From Candidatus Daviesbacteria bacterium (lineage in GTDB: Bacteria; Patescibacteriota; Microgenomatia; Daviesbacterales; UBA10151): a DNA stretch of 12,934 bases. Shown here piece by piece: positions 7,141-12,573 of this stretch (its first letter is position 1; each line of letters starts with the position of its first letter). A model generated the notes under the pieces. The model was not told the DNA's origin, ran no database searches, and worked only from the letters and a program-made list of their open reading frames with translations. The position numbers were made by a program, and so were the translations under genes. The stretch is taken from assembly GCA_016186985.1 (NCBI GenBank), contig JACPKO010000022.1, positions 1 to 12,934 of the forward strand, written 5' to 3'.

Positions 7141-7166
7141 TGCGACGAGGGTCGCAAATTAAATTT
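7141..7166 (+). terminator. Weak hairpin after the SHOCT-protein gene
   Basis: TGCGAC-GAGG-GTCGCA (7141-7156) is a perfect 6-bp stem with a 4-base loop, starting one base after the stop codon. It is followed by the palindrome CAAATT-A-AATTTG (7154-7166) and T-rich sequence, but no continuous T-run. It may terminate transcription weakly or stabilise the mRNA end. Confidence 0.35.
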
Positions 7167-7201
7167 GTATTTAATTATTGATATATATACAATTAATTTA
7201 C

Positions 7202-7723
7202 ATGGGATTTTTAAAAGGTTCTAAAAAGACATTTATACTGATAATTGTTACTGCCTTAATATCTGGTGGAGCTGTTTACCTTTTTAAACCTATGAATACC
7301 TCTATCCAAACATATCCTTGGGATCTAAAAAGCCAAACTCAATTTGGCTGTTCAACAAAAATGGGGACAACATTGTTTCCAAGGATGAATTACAAGGATC
7401 ATACCTTCGAAACTGTGGATGGAGCCTTGTTTACTAATGATAAAACTAAAATGGCAATTCAGATTGAAGGGAAAACATTAAAAATGATAACAGCAACATC
7501 AGTAGAAGCTGGCATGACTGATCCAGCTGAATTGGTCATTATTAAAGAGAATGATAAAGAATTGATTGCAGTAGATCTTGAAACAGATATTGCAATCGAT
7601 CAAGGAGTTGGGACATTTGTATTGAACAAAAAGTCTGGATTAGCGGTTTGGACTAAATCAAAACCTTCATTCTTTACTTCTGAACTTCCAGAAGCTCAAG
7701 CTTACTACATGGAATGTAGGTAA
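7202..7723 (+). CDS. Membrane-anchored protein of unknown function
   Basis: A 173-aa protein with a lysine-containing N-terminus and one hydrophobic helix (about 10-28, TFILIIVTALISGGAVYLF), giving a type II topology with a soluble domain outside the cytoplasm. The rest is beta-strand-like, with two cysteines (C50 and C172). No lipobox or enzyme motif is visible. I place the start at the ATG at 7202; the frame extends to a TTG at 7178, but that adds only a low-complexity stretch. It follows the SHOCT-protein gene by 62 bases and may share its transcript. I do not recognise the family. Confidence 0.7.
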   Translation: MGFLKGSKKTFILIIVTALISGGAVYLFKPMNTSIQTYPWDLKSQTQFGCSTKMGTTLFPRMNYKDHTFETVDGALFTNDKTKMAIQIEGKTLKMITATSVEAGMTDPAELVIIKENDKELIAVDLETDIAIDQGVGTFVLNKKSGLAVWTKSKPSFFTSELPEAQAYYMECR

Positions 7724-7955
7724 CCTACTCCTCCGTCGTTTCCAGTCGCACTTTTTAGAATGACTATTTGAGGCTAGGCTTGACATTTTACTAGGTGCCA
7801 GTGTTAGCATTTTATTAATAACAAAGAAGCCTGTTCTAAGCAGATAGTCGCCAGTCACCAAGTCGGTGGGCATTAACTATGAGCCGTACAGAACAGAGAT
7901 AATTACTTTTGTAGTTGTCTCAATTCGATACGGCTTTTTTGTTGGGAAAACGAAT
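7724..7955. other. Non-coding spacer between cargo and recombinase module
   Basis: This 232-base gap holds a TTGACA hexamer at 7780-7785 with only a poor, over-distant -10 (TAGCAT, 7805-7810). It also holds a CGGTGGG at 7864-7870 matching the tRNA-Ser end, and the long hairpin with a T-run at 7881-7940. I see no gene in it: the frame from 7866 is better started at 7956. Confidence 0.55.
7881..7940 (+). terminator. Long interrupted hairpin ending in T6: terminator or attenuator
   Basis: The outer arms AGCCGTA (7882-7888) and TACGGCT (7929-7935) are perfectly complementary. The inner arms GAGATAATTAC (7896-7906) and GTAGTTGTCTC (7911-7921) pair over 11 bp, including two G-U pairs, around a TTTT loop. 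GAA/TTC pairs bridge the two stems. The right arm runs into a block of T (7935-7940). As plus-strand RNA this is an intrinsic terminator with an unusually long stem. It sits 16 bases before the first gene of the recombinase module, so it may insulate the element or attenuate its transcription. Confidence 0.6.
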
Positions 7956-8165
7956 ATGGATACCCAACAAAACAATCATCAATCAACCACTTTGGGACTC
8001 TCCCCTCAAGCCATTGCGGAGTTCCAAAAGATTTACCTCGCAGAGTTTAAAGAGCCTATCTCTCCAGAATCAGCCAGTTTGCTTGGAATAAAACTACTTC
8101 GCCTATTTAAGAGGATTTATAAACCAATTCCCAAAAAGGAGGACTCTAATGATGGAACAAAATAA
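7956..8165 (+). CDS. Small conserved mobile-element protein, function unknown
   Basis: A 69-aa protein with a helical core (about 16-60): LSPQAIAEFQKIYLAEFKEPISPESASLLGIKLLRLFKRIYKPIPK. I recognise this pattern (sxeAieeFkkiyleef...s.e.A..lg.kLLrLf..iy.pip) as a short protein common beside serine recombinases in CPR-type genomes, without a known function. The start is the ATG at 7956; a frame extension to 7866 reads through the hairpin and is unlikely. Its end overlaps the next gene by 17 bases, so the two are probably translationally coupled. Confidence 0.72.
   Translation: MDTQQNNHQSTTLGLSPQAIAEFQKIYLAEFKEPISPESASLLGIKLLRLFKRIYKPIPKKEDSNDGTK
8135..8142 (+). promoter_or_regulatory. Strong Shine-Dalgarno for the DUF5659-like gene
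   Basis: AAAGGAGG ends six bases before the ATG at 8149. It is one of only two near-perfect Shine-Dalgarno sequences in the window. It lies inside the coding end of the previous gene and fixes the start at 8149, with a second ATG directly after it. Confidence 0.7.
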
Positions 8166-8394
8166 TCTTTGGCGATGTAAGGACTTGTATCTGGCAGCTT
8201 TTGTTTATTCCCAAGGCAAGGAACTCACTAAGGTTGAGCGAGAAGGGAAAACCTGCTGGTTTGTCTTTGCAAACCCAAACGCCCTTTGTGAGGAGCTACA
8301 AGCTGCCTATTGGGCAAATCGAGGTCAAACACCACCAAAAGTATTTGCGGATGCAATTAGAAGCCTAAAAGACTTAATTTTTGCCCAAGCTTGA
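8149..8394 (+). CDS. DUF5659-like small protein
   Basis: An 81-aa protein matching the pattern I know for DUF5659: DLYLAAFVYSQGKELTKVEREGKTCWFVFANPNALCEELQAAYW, then PPKVFADAIRSLKDLIF. The family is small and mostly found in mobile elements, with no established function; the mixed alpha/beta fold suggests a DNA- or protein-binding role. Full length. It is preceded by a strong Shine-Dalgarno sequence, overlaps the upstream gene by 17 bases, and is followed within 13 bases by the winged-helix gene, so these three form one operon. Confidence 0.78.
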   Translation: MMEQNNLWRCKDLYLAAFVYSQGKELTKVEREGKTCWFVFANPNALCEELQAAYWANRGQTPPKVFADAIRSLKDLIFAQA

Positions 8395-8406
8395 AGTTTG
8401 GGAAAT

Positions 8407-8934
8407 ATGGATATGAAAATTCGGAAACCATTAAAACATAAAGGATTTATAAACATTCCCAGAAGGGTAACGCTTTTGTTGAGGGATGGGAATTTAGACT
8501 TTGGAGACTATGGATTTTATAACTTTTTATTACATGAGGTTGATTGGTATAAATCACACCCAACATTTGGGTGCATACCTAAAACAGACATTGACCTTGC
8601 GATTGATGGTGGTTGCCACCCATCAACAATTAGCAGAAGGAAAGCAAAGTTATTGAAGTATGGATTAATTGAAATCACGGAGAATGGGTATATGAAAATA
8701 AAAGATTTTGAGAAATTTACTATGCGAGTAGCTATGAAACTAAGTCACCTAGAAGTTGCGACACTGCATGAAGATATTGCACAGACGCAATCGATTATTG
8801 CAGAAGTGCAATCGCAAATTGCAAATTCGCAACATAGTAGGCACGAAACTGAAGACTCCTTTAACACTTATCCTCATAAGGGTTCAAAGGTATCTAATGA
8901 TGAACATGTTAATCCAGATGACATACCATTTTAA
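8407..8934 (+). CDS. Winged-helix protein with SSB-like C-terminal tip (candidate replication protein)
   Basis: A 175-aa protein counted from the ATG at 8407; the frame extends to a TTG at 8398. Residues about 10-100 form a winged-helix DNA-binding domain (FINIPRRVTLLL..., TFGCIPKTDIDLAIDGGCHPSTISRRKAKLLKYGLIEIT...). Residues about 113-143 are four heptads of coiled coil (VATLHED, IAQTQSI, IAEVQSQ, IANSQHS). A polar tail ends in NPDDIPF. The last five residues equal the tip of bacterial SSB, which recruits replication and repair proteins. The architecture recalls phage replication initiators such as lambda O, though no clear homology is seen. The gene carries iteron-like repeats (8755-8833). 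Initiator function is inference. Confidence 0.78.
   Translation: MDMKIRKPLKHKGFINIPRRVTLLLRDGNLDFGDYGFYNFLLHEVDWYKSHPTFGCIPKTDIDLAIDGGCHPSTISRRKAKLLKYGLIEITENGYMKIKDFEKFTMRVAMKLSHLEVATLHEDIAQTQSIIAEVQSQIANSQHSRHETEDSFNTYPHKGSKVSNDEHVNPDDIPF
8755..8833. repeat. Four iteron-like 21-bp repeats inside the winged-helix gene
   Basis: Units begin at 8755 (degenerate), 8776, 8797 and 8818, exactly 21 bp apart. The consensus is ATTGCA-N5-GCAA(TCG). Units 2 and 3 match at 13 of 18 positions, and each unit is itself an inverted repeat (ATTGC...GCAAT). They code for coiled-coil heptads, which alone produces a 21-bp period, but the dyad symmetry within units is not required by that. Iterons within an initiator gene are known from lambda O. 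Confidence 0.5.
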
Positions 8935-8974
8935 TAACTGTAGTTTACAAAGTTGACAATATAAAAAAAGACTT

Positions 8975-9493
8975 ATGCAAAACGGCATTATAAAACAAAA
9001 GACCAAAGAGGAATTTCTAAAGCTACTCCAGTCGGATATGACAGGTGGCAGCATCACCGCTGCTGCAAAACTAGCTGGTTGGAGCCGTCAAACTATCTAC
9101 GATTGGCGTAAGGCAGATGAGGCCTTTGATATAGCCGTTGTTGAAGCGATGATCGATGGTAAGGCAGAACTTGCAGATTTAGCAGAACAAGCTTTAGTTA
9201 AGAGGGTTAAGTTAGGTGACACCACAGCAATAATATTCACACTCAAGAATCTACGAGGAGAATACTATGGTGAAGATAAAAAATTGCCAGAGGTAGAACA
9301 CAAAAAAGATACTGGTTGGGTCGGGGGTTTAGGAAAACTGGAAACACCTAAAGACGCTCTATTAATGACCCAGATGATGACCGCTTACATTTCCTCTGTA
9401 GCAGCAGGGGCAAACCTTTTGAATGACGATCTAAACAATATGTTCAAGGATTTAAAAGAAGTATTTATTAAGCATAATAGTGTGTTACGATAA
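8975..9493 (+). CDS. HTH protein resembling phage terminase small subunits
   Basis: A 172-aa protein. Residues about 9-53 hold a homeodomain-like helix-turn-helix (EEFLKLLQSDMTGGSITAAAKLAGWSRQTIYDWRKADEAFDIAV). This is followed by helices with the pattern typical of terminase small-subunit-like proteins (AELADLAEQALVKRVKLGDTTAIIFTLKNLRGEYYG). No large terminase or other packaging gene is near, so a role in packaging is unlikely here. In such elements it is more plausibly a DNA-binding partner of the recombinase or a regulator. It lies 40 bases after the winged-helix gene and 28 bases before the recombinase. The ATG at 8975 has only an A-rich upstream region. Confidence 0.75.
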   Translation: MQNGIIKQKTKEEFLKLLQSDMTGGSITAAAKLAGWSRQTIYDWRKADEAFDIAVVEAMIDGKAELADLAEQALVKRVKLGDTTAIIFTLKNLRGEYYGEDKKLPEVEHKKDTGWVGGLGKLETPKDALLMTQMMTAYISSVAAGANLLNDDLNNMFKDLKEVFIKHNSVLR

Positions 9494-9497
9494 ATGA

Positions 9498-9512
9498 AGA
9501 CGATAAGCCTTA
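9498..9512. repeat. 15-base direct repeat, copy 2 (AGACGATAAGCCTTA)
   Basis: Identical to 6690-6704. Here it occupies the 28-base gap between the HTH gene stop (9493) and the recombinase ATG (9522), ending nine bases before the start codon. Protein binding at the DNA, or mRNA structure here, could affect recombinase expression. Confidence 0.5.
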
Positions 9513-9521
9513 AAGATTAAT

Positions 9522-11135
9522 ATGTATATTCCAGAACATCTTAAAACATTACCATCAGGAGATTACAATCGAAAAAGTACTGATGACAGTGACCATCAAG
9601 TGGCTTCGCTTCCTCAACAAAGAGTTAGTAGTGAGAAGTTGCACAAAGAGAATGGTATCCCTCCAGCTATTAAGGCGTATGAGGAGTCCATGTCAGCCAA
9701 AAAGCCAGGTAGACCAGCGTTTAACCAAATGCTTGATGACGTTGAGACGGGTATCATATCTATTATTTTTGCTTGGGACTTATCGAGATTGTCCAGGAAT
9801 CCAATTGATAGCGGACGTTTGAGTTGGCTTCTTCAAAGAGGAGTGTTAAAAGCAATTATTACTCCATTTCGCATCTATCTTCCTGAAGACAATGTGATAA
9901 TTATGAGCGTTGAGTTTGGCCAATCAAACCAATTTCTCCGTGACCATTCCAAGAATGTAAAGCGTGGGCTGCAGGATAAGCTTACAAAGGGATGGAGGCC
10001 TGGTGTTGCGCCTGAAGGGTATCTAAATGATAGTTCACTTGGCAAAGGCAATAATAAGGTGATTGCCGACCCCAAGCGCTTCAAACTAATCCGCAAGATG
10101 TGGGACATGATGTTAACTGGCAATTACACAGTGCCTCAAATCTTGAAAATTGTTAATGAGGAGTGGAAATATAAGATGAGGCCGCACAAAAAAATGGGTG
10201 CAAGACCTATGTCTCGTGCAGGTTTATATCGCATATTCACTAACACCTTTTATTATGGTCACTATGAATATGGGGGTGGTTGGTTTGAAGGCAAACAGAC
10301 TCCAATGATTACCCAAGACGAATATGATCGGGTTCAGGCGATTCTAGGCCGCAAAGGTAAACAACGACCCAAAACTAGAGAGTTTAGCTTTACAGGAATG
10401 GTCTTTTGTGGTGAATGTGGATGTTCAATCACTGCGGAGGAGAAGGTTAATAGGTACGGCAGTAGGTATGTCTACTATCACTGCACAAAAAAGAAGGGCA
10501 AATGCAGCCAAGGGTCAGTAGAGCTTGGGAAGTTAGAGGATCAAGTTGAGGAAGTATTAAGTAAAGTTAAAATCCCCGAAGCGTTTAAGGATTGGGCAAT
10601 AAAATACCTCAATGAGTTGCATGACAAGGAAGCACAAGAGCAATTACTCGTTAATTCTGGTATTGACGATTCATACAAAGATTGCATTGAGCGAGTCAAT
10701 AATCTGATCAAACTCAAAATCTCCCCCATGAACACTGAAGGTCTGGTTCTGTCTGATGAGGACTACCAAAGCCAAATGCTGGAACTTAAAAGGGAGAAGC
10801 AAGGCTTGGAGCAGCAAATGAAAGTGTTAGGTGAGCGTGTTGACCGATGGGAGGAATTATCATCAAAGACATTTAATTTTGCTAGGTATGCCACTTATCA
10901 TTTTGAACACGGAGGCTTATTGGACAAAAAAGAGATTCTTCAAACAATTGGATCGAACTTTATTATTCAAGACAGGAAACTGCGTTTACAGGTTCCAAAG
11001 CCATATAAAGTCATAGCGGAGAGTAAAGCCGAAGCAGATAAAATATTATCGGGGTTAGAATTCGATGAAAGTGCCGTCTTAACGCCCCAATTGGCTCATC
11101 TTTTTGACCAAAATCTCACTTTGCGGTGGGAGTGA
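9522..11135 (+). CDS. Large serine recombinase (site-specific integrase)
   Basis: A 537-aa resolvase/invertase-type recombinase that catalyses integration and excision. The catalytic domain (about 12-150) has YNRKSTDDSDHQVASLPQQ, with S19 the likely nucleophile, GRPAFNQML (63-71) and the arginine-rich active-site segment WDLSRLSRNP (85-94). The Recombinase domain follows (about 160-280). A zinc ribbon has C296, C299, C321 and C328 (FCGECG...YHCTKKKGKC). A long coiled coil (about 385-445) is typical of large serine integrases and controls direction. The C-terminal residues are encoded inside the tRNA-Ser 3' end, with the stop codon at 11133-11135. Full length, no frameshift. The start ATG lies after the HTH gene with no clear ribosome-binding site. 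Confidence 0.95.
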   Translation: MYIPEHLKTLPSGDYNRKSTDDSDHQVASLPQQRVSSEKLHKENGIPPAIKAYEESMSAKKPGRPAFNQMLDDVETGIISIIFAWDLSRLSRNPIDSGRLSWLLQRGVLKAIITPFRIYLPEDNVIIMSVEFGQSNQFLRDHSKNVKRGLQDKLTKGWRPGVAPEGYLNDSSLGKGNNKVIADPKRFKLIRKMWDMMLTGNYTVPQILKIVNEEWKYKMRPHKKMGARPMSRAGLYRIFTNTFYYGHYEYGGGWFEGKQTPMITQDEYDRVQAILGRKGKQRPKTREFSFTGMVFCGECGCSITAEEKVNRYGSRYVYYHCTKKKGKCSQGSVELGKLEDQVEEVLSKVKIPEAFKDWAIKYLNELHDKEAQEQLLVNSGIDDSYKDCIERVNNLIKLKISPMNTEGLVLSDEDYQSQMLELKREKQGLEQQMKVLGERVDRWEELSSKTFNFARYATYHFEHGGLLDKKEILQTIGSNFIIQDRKLRLQVPKPYKVIAESKAEADKILSGLEFDESAVLTPQLAHLFDQNLTLRWE

Positions 11136-11210
11136 GATTCGAACTCACGGTGGAGTTACCCCCACACGATCTTTCCAGGATCGCCAGTTAAACCGCTCCT
11201 GCATCCCACC
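11124..11210 (-). tRNA. tRNA-Ser(GGA)
   Basis: The minus strand folds as a class II tRNA. The acceptor is GGTGGGA/TCCCACC (11204-11210 with 11125-11131), with a CAG/CTG D-stem. The anticodon arm CGATC-CTGGAAA-GATCG has anticodon GGA (11174-11176), reading UCC and UCU. The long variable arm GTGGGG-GTAA-CTCCAC and T-arm GTGAG-TTCGAAT-CTCAC complete it. The discriminator is G and CCA is not encoded. The long variable arm confirms serine. Its 3' end overlaps the last 12 bases of the recombinase gene on the other strand. It is intact, so it should be functional. Confidence 0.95.
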
Positions 11211-11221
11211 AAGTGTTCAAT

Positions 11222-11250
11222 ATTATACTTAGATACGTTATGATAGTCAC
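11222..11250 (-). promoter_or_regulatory. Promoter of tRNA-Ser
   Basis: On the minus strand GTGACT (11245-11250), 17 bases and a perfect TATAAT (11222-11227) lie just upstream of the tRNA. Transcription would start near 11215, a few bases before the mature 5' end at 11210. Confidence 0.6.
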
Positions 11251-11285
11251 GAGTTTTGAGGTAAAGTCGCATAACCCATTGCATT

Positions 11286-11305
11286 TTATATCAAATTTGA
11301 TATAA
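11286..11305. promoter_or_regulatory. 20-bp palindromic operator overlapping a TATAAT, toxin-antitoxin promoter
   Basis: TTATATCAAATTTGATATAA (11286-11305) is a perfect 20-bp palindrome. A TATAAT box (11301-11306) overlaps its right arm and a weak TTGCAT (11279-11284) sits 16 bases upstream. Palindromes over the promoter are the standard binding sites for XRE antitoxins that repress their own operon, so the antitoxin encoded at 11660 is the likely ligand. Confidence 0.7.
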
Positions 11306-11658
11306 TGGAAATGAATTTTGAGATAATCTTTTACAAAAATGAGAGAGGTAGCAGCCCTATTGAGGAGTTTTTGGTTAAGTTGGCTGGCATAAATGAGATA
11401 TTATTTAACCAAACCTCAAAAGCAATTGAGAAGATAAAGAATAAAGCTTCTCACAGAGAGCCTTTATCTAAACATCTGGAGTCAGGACTTTGGGAGCTAA
11501 GAGTAAAAGCGGGGACAGATATTTTAAGGATATTGTTTACTTTTGAGAAAGGACAAAGAATAATTTTCTTGCATATTTTTATTAAAAAGGACCAGAAAAC
11601 ACCGGCAAAAGAATTAGAAATAGCGAGAAGAAGATTAAAAGAACTAAAAGGAGGCTAA
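11305..11658 (+). CDS. higB: RelE/HigB-type toxin (Gp49-like, phage-derived)
   Basis: A 117-aa toxin of the Gp49-like HigB family, likely a ribosome-dependent mRNA nuclease. Typical features are FYKNERGSSPIEEFL at the start, HREPLSKHLESGLWELRVKAGTDILRILFTF in the middle (about 50-80), then the FLHIFIKKDQKTPAKELEIARRRLKEL block (about 88-114), which is the family hallmark. The antitoxin gene follows one base after the stop, in HigBA toxin-first order. The ATG at 11305 lies within the TATAAT box and operator; the ATG at 11311 gives a 115-aa product and may be the true start, possibly on a leaderless mRNA. It lies just outside the tRNA junction. Confidence 0.9.
   Translation: MEMNFEIIFYKNERGSSPIEEFLVKLAGINEILFNQTSKAIEKIKNKASHREPLSKHLESGLWELRVKAGTDILRILFTFEKGQRIIFLHIFIKKDQKTPAKELEIARRRLKELKGG
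11648..11654 (+). promoter_or_regulatory. Strong Shine-Dalgarno for the antitoxin
   Basis: AAGGAGG ends five bases before the antitoxin ATG at 11660 and lies inside the last codons of the toxin gene. The toxin has no comparable site. A stronger antitoxin start would favour excess antitoxin. Confidence 0.7.
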
Positions 11659-11659
11659 T

Positions 11660-11980
11660 ATGAAAAAACAAAAAGATGATTTTGACAGAATGATGGAAAG
11701 AGTATTGGAAGAAAAGCCTTATTTGAAGGAAGGACTTGATAAGGCTGGACAAGCATGGGATATAGCGTTTCAAATTTATGATCTTAGAAAAAAAGCAAGA
11801 CTTACCCAAACCCAGTTGGCCAAACTTGTTGGTACCAGGCAATCAAATATTGCCAGAATCGAAGCTGCAGATTATACCGGATATACCCTTAAAACTCTAG
11901 AAAAGGTTACAAAGGCTTTAAAAGCTAAGTTAGAGATAAAAATTATTCCTTCCGACCAGATGCAAATTATTAATCCCTAA
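11660..11980 (+). CDS. higA: XRE-type antitoxin (HigA-like)
   Basis: A 106-aa antitoxin. The N-terminal arm (about 1-37) likely contacts the toxin. The helix-turn-helix (about 39-90) reads LRKKARLTQTQLAKLVGTRQSNIARIEAADYTGYTLKTLEKVTKALKAKLEIKI, a standard XRE domain with recognition helix around QSNIARIE. It neutralises the upstream toxin and, with it, should repress the operon through the palindrome at 11286-11305. It starts one base after the toxin stop with a strong Shine-Dalgarno sequence. Confidence 0.9.
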   Translation: MKKQKDDFDRMMERVLEEKPYLKEGLDKAGQAWDIAFQIYDLRKKARLTQTQLAKLVGTRQSNIARIEAADYTGYTLKTLEKVTKALKAKLEIKIIPSDQMQIINP

Positions 11981-12007
11981 TATAAAAGCTCTTTATGCAG
12001 GAGGAAA

Positions 12008-12036
12008 AATTGTACAACACACTGTGTTGTACAATT
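12008..12036. promoter_or_regulatory. Perfect 29-bp inverted repeat before the NUDIX gene
   Basis: The 14-base arms AATTGTACAACACA and TGTGTTGTACAATT flank a single C with no mismatch. It lies 27 bases after the antitoxin stop and 12 bases before the chosen NUDIX start. There is no T-run after it, so it reads as an operator, or as an mRNA hairpin near the start codon, rather than a terminator. The binding protein is unknown. Confidence 0.65.
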
Positions 12037-12048
12037 GAAACATGGATT

Positions 12049-12573
12049 ATGGAATATAATTTTTGTCCCAAGTGCGGAAATGAAGCTGAAAGAAAATTGT
12101 ATAACCTGCTGGTATGTAAAAACTGCGGTTATGACTTTTATATCAACCCTTCGCCAACCAACGCTGTTATTTTAGAAAATTCCAAAGGGGAAATCCTCCT
12201 CATTAAGAGAAAATTTGAGCCTAAAAAAGGCTATTTAGACTTGCCCGGCGGATTTGTAGAATCCGGAGAATCACTTGAGGAATCCTCGTTGCGGGAAGTT
12301 AAAGAAGAATTAGGAATCAATATACCGGCAGTTAAATACTTCGGTTCCTACCCTGACGAGTACTTATTTCAGGGAATTAATATTAAAACTTTAGGATTTG
12401 TGTTAACCGGAAAAATACCTGATGGCGAAATAATAACCGCCTCAGATGATGCCGAAGAACCAACATTTTATAAAAAAGAAGATCTTCCTGTAGAAAAACT
12501 AGCTTTTGAATCTTTAAGACAGGGCTTAAGAGACTATCTCAAGCAAAAACTCACTGTTTCCCCCGCCACCTAA
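12049..12573 (+). CDS. NUDIX hydrolase with N-terminal zinc ribbon
   Basis: A 174-aa hydrolase of nucleoside diphosphate-X compounds. The zinc ribbon has C6, C9, C23 and C26 (FCPKCG...LVCKNCGYDFY), as in NudC-type enzymes and ADP-ribose/NADH pyrophosphatase relatives. The NUDIX box GGFVESGESLEESSLREVKEELGI (67-90) matches Gx5Ex7REUxEExGU exactly, so it should be catalytically competent. I chose the ATG at 12049: an in-frame extension to 11995 would translate through the 29-bp palindrome and adds no conserved sequence. The 3' end overlaps the convergent methyltransferase gene by 48 bases. The substrate is not predictable. Confidence 0.88.
   Translation: MEYNFCPKCGNEAERKLYNLLVCKNCGYDFYINPSPTNAVILENSKGEILLIKRKFEPKKGYLDLPGGFVESGESLEESSLREVKEELGINIPAVKYFGSYPDEYLFQGINIKTLGFVLTGKIPDGEIITASDDAEEPTFYKKEDLPVEKLAFESLRQGLRDYLKQKLTVSPAT

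Larger units (their letters stand above)
7864..11135 (+). mobile_element. Small integrative element in tRNA-Ser(GGA), serine recombinase type
   Basis: Five plus-strand genes (7956-11135) end with a large serine recombinase whose stop codon lies inside the 3' end of tRNA-Ser. This arrangement is typical of elements integrated at a tRNA 3' end. The right junction is at about 11124-11135. The left end given here is only the nearest short match to the tRNA end (CGGTGGG at 7864-7870 and 11124-11130), which could be chance. If it is wrong, the element may extend left to include the membrane and SHOCT genes and CBASS, to about 4.8 kb. No structural phage or conjugation genes are present. Confidence 0.55.

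Noticed and set aside
7178..7201. TTG start extending the membrane protein
   Set aside because: The extension is low-complexity AT-rich sequence before the membrane helix; the ATG at 7202 is the better start.
7780..7810. TTGACA followed by TAGCAT as a promoter
   Set aside because: The spacer is 19 bases, the -10 is poor, and the hairpin terminator lies between it and the next gene.
7866..7955. Upstream extension of the small element protein
   Set aside because: It would translate through the long hairpin and T-run; conserved sequence begins after the ATG at 7956.
8953..8958. TTGACA before the terminase-like gene as a -35
   Set aside because: No -10 hexamer at suitable distance; the gene sits in a tight operon.
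8975..9493. Evidence for a prophage from the terminase-like protein
   Set aside because: No large terminase, portal, capsid or tail genes are present; the element is better read as a small integrative element.
12055..12060. TATAAT just after the NUDIX start
   Set aside because: It is inside the coding sequence, after the chosen start codon, so it cannot drive this gene; chance in AT-rich codons.
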